Of a stretch of DNA of 64,000 nt, positions 10,775 through 22,329 are shown in pieces. Source of the stretch: Helicostylum pulchrum (Eukaryota; Mucoromycota; Mucoromycetes; Mucorales; Mucoraceae); contig JAIXMO010000029.1 of assembly GCA_025677825.1 (NCBI GenBank), positions 310,001 through 374,000 on the forward strand, given 5' to 3'. Position 1 is the first letter of the stretch, and each line of letters begins with the position of its first letter. Under the pieces are notes generated by a model that saw only the letters and a list, made by a program, of their open reading frames with translations, was not told where the DNA came from and ran no database searches. Made by a program: the position numbers and the translations under genes.

Positions 10775-12877
10775 ATGATTGGTACTCGAAAGATACCTTG
10801 TGCTGGTTTGTCTTTTTTTTTCATATACTATAAATATGTATATATATCTAATTAATATCGCTATGTTTATTTAGAATGCCGTTTACAACGTCGTAGGTGT
10901 ATACCTACATCTTCTAATAAATGCGCTCGATGTGATAGGCTTGACCGAGAATGTTTACAACAGCCAAAAGACAACAAATTCTATTCAGATCTCGATTTAA
11001 TTAAAGGAAAAAAATTACAGCAACAAATTTTCGATATGGAACAAACTATCTATCAACTAGAAACCCAGTTAAAAACTCAAAGTTGTCGAGTCATTCAAAG
11101 TCATAATCGTGTTATGCGTGAAAAGATGATTACCAACTTGGAACATAGCTGGCAACTTCAAATAAAGAACGGTACCTTCCAAATCGAAACTGGAATAAAG
11201 AACATAAGCGATTTATTATTTATTCAGTCAAACGACATACCGTACTTATCACCCATCAGTTGTTACAGCAGTGCAAGCAGTTCGTCTGGAACCGAACTAT
11301 CAATGCATTTTTCATCAAAATCCTTTGATGGATTAACACCATTTTTAAACAAAATGCTAGCTAAATATGCTAATCAAAAACTCAAATTACAAGACTCAAA
11401 TCACCTACCAGGTTATTTATTACTGCAGCCAGATATGATAGATCATTTAGTCTCGACCTATTTCACTTGTTATAATTTAATTACGCCAATGGTTCACCAA
11501 AAAACATTTATGGAAAAATATTTACTATTGGAAAACCCTTTAGATGACTTGATGACTTTGTGTATTTGTAATCGAGTTTGTGGATTTCTATGTAATCATA
11601 TTCACTTTACTCCGCACGACAGAAAAACAATGGCCGATTACTTTTTTGAAAAAGCTTATAATATGATATTAGATCAATTTGATGTACCTGAAAAGAGATT
11701 AGAAAATGTTATGGGTATTAATATGTTGAGCGGCTATATGAGCGTAAATTTTAAACACAAGGAAGGTGATGAATTGGTTGCGATAGCGTATCAGATTTGT
11801 TTGGATTTAAAAAACGAATTTAAAGATCCTCCACAAACTCCATCTTATAAATATCAAGTGGATTATGCATTATTTACGCGGCATATAGCCATAACAATGT
11901 CTTTACGAGGTCTGCTAAACGGCTTATTTGATCGTCCAATGGACGAGTCTTTTCATTTTAACCCTGTATGGGTCGCTGTAGATGATGAACTTGAAGAAAC
12001 AAAAACAGTTATTAGAATTCAAAACTGGTTTGGGAGCTTTTTTAGTCACTCGTACATACAGCAGTTTATGGTAAATTTACATATACTTGTTTTTCCTTAA
12101 AAAAAAAAAAGACTAACCATAAAAAAAAAGTCAAATATTCATAGAGCTCGAAAAGGAAAAGAGTATGCTTTATTATTTGAATCCATTATTCAATTCGAGG
12201 ATGTTGTAACTTCATCAGTTGCTACAATCCCAAACGAATTACGCTTATGTGATAATTTTAAAGATATTCAAAAATGTATTGAAGCAGTCAATAAAACAAC
12301 AGATCGAATTCAATTGTTTGTATTTATACATTTTCAAATATTTATTATTAGTACTTTTTCATATTTATTACTGCCTGTTCCTTCCAGTAAAGGTTACGAT
12401 CAGTTGTGCTCTCGTGTTCAACAAAGATCTCTTGAAAACACACTTGATGGATGTAGGTTATTAATTCACGCTATGCGACAGTTATCAAAAATAGAAGGAA
12501 CTAAAAGTTGTAAGTCTTTTTTTTTTATTTTCATACGAAATATTTTTTACTAAAGTTATATAAAATTAGGTTTTTACAAAATTTCGGCAACTGATTTATT
12601 ATTTTGTTCAGTTGAAGGCTTACTATTACTACTTATGACTCATGACCAACATGTTGTGAAGGAATCACGATTAACTCTAAGAGCTTGCCTAGAAGACATT
12701 CGCAGGATTAACCATATACAAATTGATCAGTTACCAGCAGGATCTTCGCCTATTGGATCGATTCACAAGAATTTTATCGATACTACTTCATTTGATTTTA
12801 AATATTATAATCGATATGCACAGCCTTGGTATGCTCTCATGTACGATATCACAAAGTACATTGCTAGAATAGAATAG
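10775..12877 (+). CDS. Zn2Cys6 (fungal binuclear cluster) transcription factor
   Basis: Five exons (10775-10805, 10875-12070, 12131-12315, 12388-12509, 12570-12877) encode 613 residues. Exon 1 is only 31 nt and supplies MIGTRKIPCA. Splicing to exon 2 rebuilds the zinc cluster CAECRLQRRRC, then CARCDRLDREC. The six cysteines fit the class (C-x2-C-x6-C, then C-x2-C-x6-C), and a coiled-coil-like stretch (QQQIFDMEQTIYQLETQLK) follows, typical of dimer linkers. The middle region (LVSTYFTCYNLITPMVHQKT, then TRHIAITMSLRGLLNGL) matches the fungal-specific transcription factor domain pattern. It is a nuclear DNA-binding regulator whose targets cannot be inferred. The cluster is reconstituted only by splicing, so a single-exon model starting downstream would lose it. 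Confidence 0.85.
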
Positions 12878-13311
12878 ATCCTATAAAAAAATTTTCCGTT
12901 GCAATACTCACATTAAAAGAAAACGTAATTATTTGATAACTGTGTATCATAATCTTAAAAAAAAGTACCGCCTTTCCCATCATCAGATCTCCTAGCAGCA
13001 AGTACAGGAAAAAGTTTAATAACCTTTTTTTTTTACTCGTCCCACAATGTAATCCGAATAGAAGTCTTCAACTAATTTCGAGACATGTTTATTTAATTTA
13101 TGTAGAGATTGTATGAAAGCCTCCAGTGTTCAAAAGTGTATTATCAATAGGTGTTACTCGTAAACAAAGAAATACCAATCAAACTGATAGGGAGAGTATC
13201 ATGAGATAAATCTTTACAAAAAAAAATTAAAATATAAATCCAATATATATTCTATTATTATTAAAGGAAAATAAAGCGTGGCTCAGAGGGCATGTACCAC
13301 ATTAGAAGTCT
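12878..13311. other. Intergenic, convergent 3' ends
   Basis: This lies between the convergent 3' ends of the Zn2Cys6 gene and the small secreted-peptide gene. It is AT-rich and no feature was recognised. Confidence 0.5.
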
Positions 13312-13506
13312 TCATTTCTTCAACATTTGTACATTAGGGACCTGTTCTTTGAGTTCAGCAACGGGCGGAACTGCTGTACTACCAATATAGCCAACAAATG
13401 GAATTTTAGAAAAGTCGTCAGGTGGATATCCATGTAAAGGCTTTGCTGAGGAAAAGGTAACCATGATACTAGCGAGTGCTACCAAGAAAAGCGTAGAGGT
13501 ATGCAT
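13312..13506 (-). CDS. Small secreted peptide A (64 residues), shares signal peptide with peptide B
   Basis: The start is taken at MHTSTLFLVALASIMVTFSS, a textbook signal peptide with probable cleavage near SSA-KP. An upstream in-frame ATG would prepend an unlikely leader. The mature peptide is about 40 residues (HGYPPDDFSKIPFVGYIGST, then AVPPVAELKEQVPNVQMLKK) with no cysteine. The signal peptide and about 450 bp of upstream sequence are almost identical to the locus at 23903-24540, but the mature peptides are unrelated after AKPL. I do not recognise a family. It is probably a fast-evolving secreted peptide. The 3' half may have been replaced by recombination. Confidence 0.55.
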   Translation of the reverse strand: MHTSTLFLVALASIMVTFSSAKPLHGYPPDDFSKIPFVGYIGSTAVPPVAELKEQVPNVQMLKK

Positions 13507-13970
13507 TTTTTTGACAATAACTAAAATAAAACTAGAACTGAAAGAAAAAAGTTTTTGATTTTCAGAGTCTTTACAGACAATTGCTTTTAGCAAAAAAACG
13601 AACAATATGTCAAACTACAACCAATATATTGTTTTCTATGATTAGATGATAAATAGCAGTCCGTAACTAGTCTAGCATGGCATAAAGTACTCCTGAATTT
13701 TTTGGTATTTCTTTATCTACTACATACAATCAAGTATAAGAGCCAGTGTCAATAAATTATTAAACGGTTTCAAAATGTGGCAAAAGGTAGTCCTAAACCT
13801 TACAAGTTTTTAAAATATTTGAAAACAAACGAAATGTGTACGATGAATTCATGTAACGTATTCTATATTCCATCATTTTCCTTTCAAGGTTTGTTTTTTT
13901 TTAGGTTTGAGCCTGGTGGTACTATCAATAATAAACCTTATAAAGTAATTAAAACGAAAAGACAATGAAT
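13507..13970 (-). promoter_or_regulatory. Duplicated promoter module of peptide A
   Basis: About 460 bp upstream of peptide A are nearly identical to 24104-24540 upstream of peptide B, with only scattered substitutions and one indel near 13702. The match includes the GCAAAAAAACGAACAATATG block and ends near the CTTTCAAGGTT motif (about 13883 and 24494). No other gene lies inside. The conservation marks it as a recent duplicate, likely carrying shared regulation. Confidence 0.5.
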
Positions 13971-14139
13971 TTATACTAGAATGGAGCGTGTATCAGCAGT
14001 GAATCTTTAAAAAATCCACTAGGAAAAGTAATTAAATACAGACGGTTAGTAAGCGACGAAAGATTGAAAAGGAATGCAGTGTAAGCCAAATAAAGTGAAA
14101 TCAAAGGTATACTTTAGTTCTATATATCATATCTAGTAA

Positions 14140-14545
14140 TTTTTAAATGTATTGTTATGTGATGTTCCAATAAATAGCTCTGTACTTTTTTAATTGAGAA
14201 CAATAAAAGTTTTAATAGAATTAAATATAATTTTAATGTTTGAGCTCTTGCATAAAATGATACACAGCATATTTTTTTGTACAATAACTTGGGTGAGTTC
14301 AAAAACTATTTTGGGTATTATAAATTATTATTTACTGTTCATTATTCTATTAAAAACGCGTCTTTTTAAGTAAAGGTTTAGAAGTAACTTCTAAAAAGGG
14401 TCGTTTTTCGGTGATCGAAATAAGATGTTTTCATTGTATGATTAAACATCAGGAAATGATTCTTTTTTCTAAGTTACTTAGTACAAGTTACCCTTTAAAA
14501 TGTCTTCTTCAATGCCAAAATTAAAAACTGCTTGTTATTTCATAT
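14140..14545. repeat. Interspersed repeat R1, copy 1 (copy 2 at 23160-23490)
   Basis: Shared, same-strand blocks include the CACAGCATATTTTTTT and AATAACTTGGG region, GAAATAAGRTGTTTTC, AAACRTCAGGAAATGAT, AAGTTACTTAGTA and AAAACTGCTTGTT. Identity is patchy (roughly 75-85% by eye). In copy 1 it lies upstream of the peptide-A promoter. In copy 2 it lies on the other side of the peptide-B gene. The block order has therefore been rearranged since duplication. Confidence 0.5.
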
Positions 14546-14559
14546 TTTTCTCGACTTGT

Positions 14560-15215
14560 TCTACTTTTTTTTTGATCGGTCATTTTGGTAATTTTTGACC
14601 ATTTTAGTGGGTCAACCCCTTTTGTGTTTTTGTGGTTATTTTAAAATTAAGCGATATCTACTTTGCCTTTATTTGTGAAAAAAACAATGATAATAAAGTG
14701 CTTGTTTAGGCGCATATACTCCATTTAAATTTATATTTGTACAAAAAATACTGACCGAGTAATCATCGCTTTAGACGTTTTTTTTCCGCTAAAATTTGAG
14801 TTAAGCGGTCCTTAAAATAGCGAATTCTTTAAAGCGCGTTTTCTCATTCAATTTTGGATGTAGCACTTTTATTTATAAACATCTAATATATAGTTTTTAA
14901 ATACCTACATTTAGTGCTATAACCAAACACAGTAATAAAAAGCTACATTATACGTAATCGCGAAGCTCTGAAAATGGTTACACGATGTTACACTAAAAAA
15001 GTGTATTTTTTACCCAAAAAAAAAACGTCTAAAACAGCGATTACTCTTTCAGTTTTTGCAGTAAAAGTATGATTTAAAATGGATTAAAAGTTTCTAAACG
15101 AGTTTAATACCATGCATAATTTTTCCACAAAGATAAACAAATTGGATCTAGAGTAATTACGAAATAACTACAAAAACACAAAAGGGGTTGACACCCAAAA
15201 ATAAAAATCGAAAAA
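14560..15215. mobile_element. Foldback/MITE-like element with long terminal inverted repeats
   Basis: Left-arm GGGTCAACCCCTTTTGTG at 14610 is the reverse complement of CACAAAAGGGGTTGACACCC at 15177 with small differences. The pairing continues inward: TTTTTGTGGTTATTT against AAATAACTACAAAAA, then GAGTAATCATCGCTTTAGAC at 14757 against GTCTAAAACAGCGATTACTC at 15029. The arms extend at least 180 nt each, with a centre near 14900. No ORF of note lies inside. It sits exactly between repeat blocks R1 and R2, so it looks like an insertion or a member of the same composite repeat. Confidence 0.6.
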
Positions 15216-15219
15216 AAAA

Positions 15220-15640
15220 CAAAAAAGTTTGTTTTTAATTTTTCTGTCAAAGATATAATTAAAACAACTATGTTGTATTAAAAAACTTGAGTCCAAAAAG
15301 CGTTTCCTGTTTCTATAAAAAATAAAAACCAATATTTATTATAGCTGCTAATTTCAACAGTGATTTATTATGTGAGCGATTATTTAAACTCAGGTATCTC
15401 AGTGAGCTTTTTTCTTAGCAGTGATTTCAAGCTGATCTTTTTTCTTTAGCATAGTTGCTTCCTTTCCCCCCTCTTGCCCCTTAGGTTTAGTATTAAGTTT
15501 TTATAACTGAATCTATCAATACAGCGCATTTAAAACTTGTGTTGGATATATAATTATCCTATCCACTGTTTGATATAAGGGCGGATTTCTCCATCCTCAA
15601 ATAAAGCCGCTACTGTATATACCTTTAACTTAATACAATT
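15220..15640. repeat. Interspersed repeat R2 with hairpin tail, copy 1
   Basis: It matches 25020-25235 in blocks: the AAAAAACAAAAAAG and GTTTTTAATTTT region, GTATTTATTATA-like sequence, GTGAGCGATT, GGTATCTCAGTGA and TTTTTTCTT followed by AGCAG. The tail at 15570-15615 (TATAAGGGCGGATTTCT) is a diverged copy of the palindromic motif at 30411-30450. No coding content was seen. Confidence 0.45.
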
Positions 15641-16634
15641 CGGATTAAACATTTACATAAAAGCTAACAATTAAACAAGAGGTAAAAGTAAAAATTTATG
15701 CCCTAATTGTCATTCGGAGTAAGCATTCAAAGAGTCTACTGTAACTCATGTACATAACAATGGGCTTTTTCTTTTGACCACGCCTTCCACTTTTTTCTTA
15801 AGGATGATTGGTAACAAATTAGAGTCGTCTTCAGTTGTAGACTTAATCTGAATTGAAAATGCCTTCATCTTTTGAAGCGTTCGAATAGATGTTTATTTGT
15901 ACTTCAGCATAATTTACTTGAGCGTTTTTTTTTTTACGTTTTTTATGCCATAATTTCAATCCTTGAAGTATCCGGACAGTTCGATCAATAACCAACTAAC
16001 GTCTTCTTCTACTCGTAATAATACAAGATATCTTGGTACTATGTAGATACCGTCACCTTTCTTACAGTTCAAATTCTTTAGGTCTTGATTTAACAAGAGT
16101 TGTATAGGTCTATAAAGGAGACCTACGCTGAAATAAAAAAATGCTCTCGCACTCTTCTTTTTAAAAAGACAGATATTAATATCAAACAATTTATAAAAAT
16201 GATTTTTCAAATACAAAAAAAAAAAAGAATATCTCAAAGACGCTTAGCAGGAATATGAAGGTATCAAGCTAATTTGTTTTATTGAAAGCACGAAATCCTT
16301 TAATTGGTACTGTGGTGGAACGATGGTTACAAGTCTAAATGATTTTTTAAAAAAAGGACTTTCAAAGTAATCGTAAGTGAAGTGTTTCCATAAAAATAAT
16401 GGAATACATCATGTTTGAGAATTATATCCTCAAATGCCTGTAGTTGACTTGTAAATCACTGCAGCTGATCTTGCTAAGCTTTTGTGTGTGTGTGTGTGCA
16501 AACAAAAAAGAACAATATAAAAAAACTACTCTGTACCACATTGAAGCTTAAACAATAAATATATAAAAAAAAAAAATAGGGGAAGTAACCTCTTTTTCTT
16601 CTCTCTCTTTATATTTTCCCCTTTCTATTTTTGT
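15641..16634. other. Intergenic with possible decayed minus-strand ORF (15956-16237)
   Basis: The minus-strand frame ending at 15956 (KKGDGIYIVPRYLVLLRVEE, then DVSWLLIELSGYFKD) has protein-like composition. Its N-terminal part is low-complexity Phe/Lys translation of poly-T. It is probably a gene fragment with no recognised family. TTTTGTGTGTGTGTGTGTGC at 16480 is a short TG microsatellite. Confidence 0.3.
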
Positions 16635-19152
16635 ATGCTTCGTCAATTAAATAATATATCTCGGTTAACTACTTCGTCAATAAAGTATGCAGCAAACAAT
16701 ACAGCAGCTCTCGTAGGGCTTAGTGCCTCATCACGAGACGATCCAACTTTACCTTCACCACAGCTCATTGCATATTGGATCACTGAAACTCAGAGGGGTT
16801 TGGTAACAATAAAAAAAGAAGAAAAATATACGTATAAAAAAAAAAAATTGACATTAAAACAATAAATAGGACGCCTTTTTTAATGATGAATTCGAAGTAG
16901 CTCAACTTATATTTTTACAACATCATGAAGAATCACCTTTCCACGCTGTTGGATTTGCACTCATTGCATATGTAGAAGCCATGCTAGGATTTGAAACGGA
17001 AAAGATCCTGATTGCATTAGACCGTATTGCAGCCGCTGAAGTTTTAGCACGACAATTTGCCAAAAAGGCACGAAAAAAGAGTTGGCATAACCGAAAGGGT
17101 CATGACGAAGAAACAGACGATACTTTATCTTTTACGGACGAAAAAGGATTTACCAATAAAAAGACCAAAAATCCCGAGATTCAATATGAATTATTAGCAA
17201 CCAATTGTATGCTGATGTCTTCCACCATACAGTTTTTAAGAAATAGTTGGTTAGAGTATATGAAGGCAGCTTATAAGTTAAGAAAGGCGTACAAGTTGTA
17301 TGAACAAATGTTTGAATCGCTTACGGGACAAAAGGCATCGGAATATGCTTCTGTATTGAAATCATCGTCGATTCGACAACAACAACAATCAGGGAGAAAA
17401 GCAACTCCTTTTGAACAACAACCACAGCAACAGCAACATTCAGGCAATACTATATCTTTATCTTCTTTACTGGCTAATTCGCCACATGTAAAAGCTTCTT
17501 GGAATGACAAAAGAATTAGTTTATTTCATATACCACCTACTTCTAGTTCCAGAAAATCAAGTATAGATAGCAACACACAGACTAAGCTAAAACGTAGACC
17601 AATGTCAAATCTAGATTTATTATGCAGTATTGAGAATATGTCTTCTTCATGCGATTCATTTGTTGCTATTGATAATGCAATTGAAAGTGGTATATTTTTT
17701 GGTACAGGTTTATTTAGTCTTATATTTTCGTTACTACCACCCGGAGGTAAAATATATACGTTATTGTTATTATATATAACACTAAACTTGTTATTATAGT
17801 GAATAGAATTTTGAATACACTAGGATTTCATTCATCTCGACCATTCGCACTGCATTTATTACAAAGATCATTTAAAAACCAAGGACTTTATTCTTCACTT
17901 TCAGCACTTTCATTATTAGCATATTATACCAACCTATCATTATTTATTCACCCACAATTATTACCTAATTCACTTAGTTTAGAAAGTGCCCGACAAATAC
18001 TTGATCAGATGAAGAGTTTGTTTCCTCATGGGAAAATCTGGAAATTACTGGAAGGAAAGCTATGTAAAATGGAAGGTAAAACCAGACGAGGTGTAGAGAT
18101 TTTAAGAGACGCTAGGCGTAGAGATAACACGCAGCAACAAAAGTTAAAGAAAAAAGAAGGTAAACCTGTTGTATGTGAGTTAGCTCAACTTCAAGCTTTA
18201 GCAGTTTATGAAATGGGATGGTAAGTTTGATATAGCTCCCTCGTGCGTATAAAAAAGTACTATGTCCTCCTAACACAACTCCTTTTCTAAAAAAAGGGGT
18301 CAAATATTCTTAGGCGATTATTTTCAAGCGGCGGAAACATTTTTTAGACTAGAAAGTATGAATAACTGGTCTAGGGCATTTTATCACTATATAGCAACCT
18401 GTTGTATGTTTGCGGATGAGGAGTATGATAAATCCGCGCTTGAATTTATGCAAATTCCAGGCATTTTGAAAAGAAAAAGACATTTAGGCGGTAGATTGTT
18501 ACCAAACGAAATATTTGCTGAACGAAAGATTAAACATTGGAAATCAAAGAGACAGCAATTGTATAAGACCGAGGAAGGTAGTTTTAATGGTTTGGATGGT
18601 AATAGTTTAAAACGGGTGGTAGTAGTGCATCCGCTTTGGGAACTGATTTATCTTTGGAACGGATTCTCTCAATTAACACCCAATACGCTCGAGTTTATGA
18701 AACAAACCATAGAAGCAAGTTTAGCTACACTAACAAAAGAGGAAATTGGATCGGATCTGTCGCAACTTTACCTCTTGTTAGGTGTTAGTGTTAGAGAGTT
18801 GGGTGATTATGATTTAGCAGACATGTATTTAAGACAATCGATTTGGTCTGAAGATGCATCTAGTGAAGACAGATGGGTGATACCGCATGGATTATATGAA
18901 ATGGCAGCACTTTGTTGCTTTCAATTAATGCAAACTAACGATATCAAAAAAAAGGAAAAACTATACAAGGAAGCCCAAGAATGGATACAGAAATCAGAAA
19001 GGCATTTAGCGCATAGACATAACCATCATCATGGCCAACAACAACATGAGTCGGTTACTTCTGATAATACTGGTGATTCCGATTGGGACAGTAGGCTACA
19101 CGTGAGGTGTCAGCTTTTAATTGAGAAACTAGAAGACTTTCTTATTAAATAA
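16635..19152 (+). CDS. Iml2/TTC39-family protein (paralogue 1)
   Basis: Four exons (16635-16802, 16870-17746, 17800-18220, 18297-19152) encode 773 residues. The order of family signatures matches the paralogue at 53420-55656: ITETQRGLDAFFNDEFEVAQ, a long helical linker, the ESGIFFGTGLFSLIFSLLPP segment (residues about 330-350), LGFHSSRPFALHLL, then helical TPR-like repeats to the C-terminus. Iml2/TTC39 proteins are outer-mitochondrial-membrane or cytosolic helical-repeat proteins. Yeast Iml2 helps clear inclusion bodies. A Gln-rich insert (residues 170-210) and a His/Gln tract (near 730) are specific to this copy. The exon 4 acceptor is the AAAAAAAG just before GGGTCAAATATT. The downstream CTTAG gives a stop and is rejected. 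Confidence 0.82.
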
Positions 19153-20649
19153 TAAAAGATTTGTCATTGTGTGAACCTCCGTATATGTATACCCACGGTA
19201 TACATTTATTTTATAGGAGCCCACGTATTAAATAAGTCTTATGCTAATCGAATTATCAATGAAACCGGGATGAGTAAGCTTTTTTTCGATTTCATATTCG
19301 AGTTTATCTTTAAATATGTTTAATTTACGCGTACCATCAGCTGCCTTTTGTTATTCTTGAGTAGAATGATCAACGCTCATCTTACCAAAAGAGTGCTTGC
19401 AGTCACATTATTTTTATTATTTCGCGTGTTTGACGTAAATTGTTTCATTTATACTTCCAATAAGTATGCTGTGAATCACAGCAGCAGGATTTAATAAGAA
19501 GGGTTAACTTCTCATCAGTTGAAGGATGTGGGGTTTCACCATTTTCACTAATTGCGGCTACGATGGTTATTTAATAGTTCTATTATTTTATCTAAAAAAA
19601 AAACTGTTTTTTTTTCAGTGGCAACGACAGGTATGTCTATTTAAGATAAACTTTCTACAGATGTAACTAATCATATTTTGCTTCCGAACTGCAGTCTCAG
19701 AAGAAATCAGAATTTGTAAATGATTGTACAGTATGTACAGAGAAAATGTATCCTCTGGAACATATCATGAACCACACAACAAGAAGATACATGTAATCCG
19801 AAACCGTTGCGTGGCTCGGGTCTGGTTAGCTGGCACTTCTCTTGGCGACATTATAAGTTGTTTTATAAAATAGTAGAAACAAGAGCAAAAAAAACCTCCC
19901 AATTTTATATAAGTATTAATAAAGCTCTTGTCTCTAAATGACAAATCTTTTCAATTTTAAAAAGAGTAATTTTGTGAAACGAAAGAGAACAGAGGATACC
20001 TTGCATAAATCTGTTTTAATCGCAGTAACTACGAATATTGAACGCCATTTACATTACCTAAGTATGTTTGCTGAATTAAATGGATCCCGGCAACAAAAGC
20101 TCCTTTATCCAATCTTGGAAAGAATCTCTTGTATCATCGTATACGCGTAGTTGATCAAGTGTTCATTAGTAAGAATGGTATGATCGGGTTAGGATGCCTA
20201 GCGGGTGGATTTTATGCAAAATGAGGTAGTATATTGTTCAAAGTAAGACATACATCAATTTAACCTGCACATGTTACAGTCAAATTTGGTTGATTAATGC
20301 GGGACTATGTCTCAGTCAGATTTGTGGGTACCTTTTCCATTTTTTCAAGCATAACTCATTCCTTTACTTCAAAAAAAAAGGGAAAAATAAAGTGGTTTCT
20401 ATTAACGTGTAACGCTAAATTTATATCCAGATTCACTGAACTAAACCCAATAGCGTCTCTTAACGTTTATTATAGTTTTGATACATTTGAGCTTATATAA
20501 AAGAATTCCTTGATTGGGCCTACTTTTACATGTGACGGACTGTTTTTTTTAAGTTTTCCCCACATTATATAAAAGTGCACTTTATTTTTTCTCCTTTTTT
20601 TTTTCTTTTGTTATACATTATTTCTTAAAACAAAAAAGTTATATTTAAA
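19153..20649. other. Intergenic 1.5 kb; weak ORF at 19938-20150
   Basis: A 70-codon plus-strand frame (MTNLFNFKKSNFVKRKRTED onward) is the only protein-like stretch, and no family is recognised. The rest holds no gene that I can support. The right end carries the thiolase promoter. Confidence 0.3.
20566..20575 (+). promoter_or_regulatory. TATA-like box of the thiolase gene
   Basis: TATATAAAAG lies about 75 bp upstream of the ATG at 20650. A pyrimidine-rich leader (TTTTTTCTCC and T runs) sits between. The spacing is plausible for a core promoter. Confidence 0.4.
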
Positions 20650-22180
20650 ATGGTTGCAAACAAAGTATATGTTATCGGTGTTGGTATGTCCAAATTCATC
20701 AAGCCTCGTGGTGAAGTTGATTATCCTGGTAAGAAACACGCACTTTAAATAGAATATATGTATACTAACTTCTATTATTATATATTAGAGTTTGCACTTG
20801 AAGCCGCCGTCAAAGCATTAAATGATGCTGGTCTTAACTACGATGCCGTTCAATATGCTGCAGTCGGTTATGTTTACGGTGATAGTACTGCCGGTCAACG
20901 TGTCTTGTACCAACTCGGTATGACTCAAATTCCCATTATTAACGTCAACAACAACTGTTCTACTGGATCCACAGCACTTTATCAAGCACGTAATGCAGTT
21001 GCTGCTGGACAAGTAGAGTGCGCTATGGCTTTAGGTTTTGAAAAAATGGCAAGAGGCTCACTTTCTTCTACCTTTTCTGACCGCACCAATCCTCTCGGTA
21101 AAACCAATATTCCTTTTTCTTTTTTTTTTACTCCTTTTTTCCCACAGTGTAATAACTAATTATCTCTTTTTGCATTATTTTTTTTACAGATCATGTCAGT
21201 ATTGTTATGGCACAAGAACGTGGGTTTGATCCCAAGGCACCACCCGCAGCACAAATCTTTGGTAATGCCGGTATTGGATATATGGAGAAATATGGAGCCA
21301 CTCCTCGTCATTTAGCACAAATTGCTGAAAAGAACCATCGTCACAGTGCCTTAAACCCTTACTCTCAATTCCGCGATATCTATACTTTAGAGCAAGTTGA
21401 ACAATCTCCTAAAGTATTTGGTCCCCTTACCAAACTTCAATGTTGTCCTACCTCTGATGGAGCTGGATGTTCCATTGTTGCTAGTGAAGCTTTTGTCAAG
21501 AAGCATAACTTGTGGGATCAAGCCGTTGAGATTGTTTCTCAAGTCATGGCTACTGATTCTCCTCGTATGTTGACTGACGATGCTATTGAATGGGCAGGTG
21601 TTGATATGACTCGTCGTGCTGCTGCTCAAGCTTATCAAGCCGCTGGTATTACTGCTAAGGATGTTCAAGTCATTGAACTTCATGATTGTTTCTCCGCTAA
21701 TGAACTTTTGACTTATGATGGTCTTGGTTTAACCCCTGAGGGTAAAGCTCATACATTGATTGATTCTGGAAATAATACATACGGTGGTAAATATGTTATT
21801 AACCCATCTGGTGGATTGATTTCTAAAGGCCATCCTCTTGGTGCTACTGGTCTTGCTCAATGCACAGGTAAAAACAAGTTGTTTGTTTTATATATTTATA
21901 AAATGATATACTTAAAAATCTATATATAGAACTTGTTTGGCAATTGCGTAACTGGACTGGAGATCGTCAAGTCGCCAATGCAAAATATGCACTTCAACAT
22001 AATGTTGGTTTAGGTGGTGCTGTTGTTATTACCATTTATAAGAAGGCAAGTGCAACTCCTACTCAACCTCGCGTTGGTTATAATCCTGCAGTTGAAGCTA
22101 GACCCATCACACAAGATGATTATAATAAGGCTGCTTCTAAGCAAAAGAACAGAGCTGAATTCTTGGAAGCTAAATTGTAA
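20650..22180 (+). CDS. SCPx-type 3-ketoacyl-CoA thiolase, peroxisomal (C-terminal AKL)
   Basis: Four exons (20650-20728, 20789-21097, 21190-21867, 21930-22180) encode 438 residues. It starts [15 protein letters not shown] and has the nucleophilic Cys in [32 protein letters not shown], and the C-terminal active-site blocks [20 protein letters not shown] and [12 protein letters not shown]. These define the SCP2/SCPx thiolase group, which cleaves 3-ketoacyl-CoA (including branched chains) in peroxisomal beta-oxidation. The fused SCP2 lipid-transfer domain of animal SCPx is absent, since the protein ends shortly after the thiolase fold. The final tripeptide AKL is a valid PTS1. The length matches other stand-alone fungal SCPx thiolases. 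Confidence 0.92.
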
Positions 22181-22329
22181 TAATAACAATAAATATTTTT
22201 TTGGGTTACCACTATTTATTCGTATGTCGTCTTTGCGGTCTTCTTTCATAAACGTATTTTATAGATCACGAAACATACACGATGATGATGGGGTTCGTAT
22301 TTATATAAAAAAAACCCCAATTCTTTGAA

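Noticed and set aside
18304..18313. CTTAG at 18309-18313 as acceptor for exon 4 of the first Iml2/TTC39 gene
   Set aside because: It puts a TAG stop a few codons downstream; the earlier AAAAAAAG at 18289-18296 keeps the frame (WGQIFLGDYF) and matches the paralogue.
19800..19860. tRNA-like GTGGCTCGGGTCTGGTTAGC stretch
   Set aside because: No cloverleaf: the acceptor and T-arm cannot be paired and no GGTTCGA box follows.
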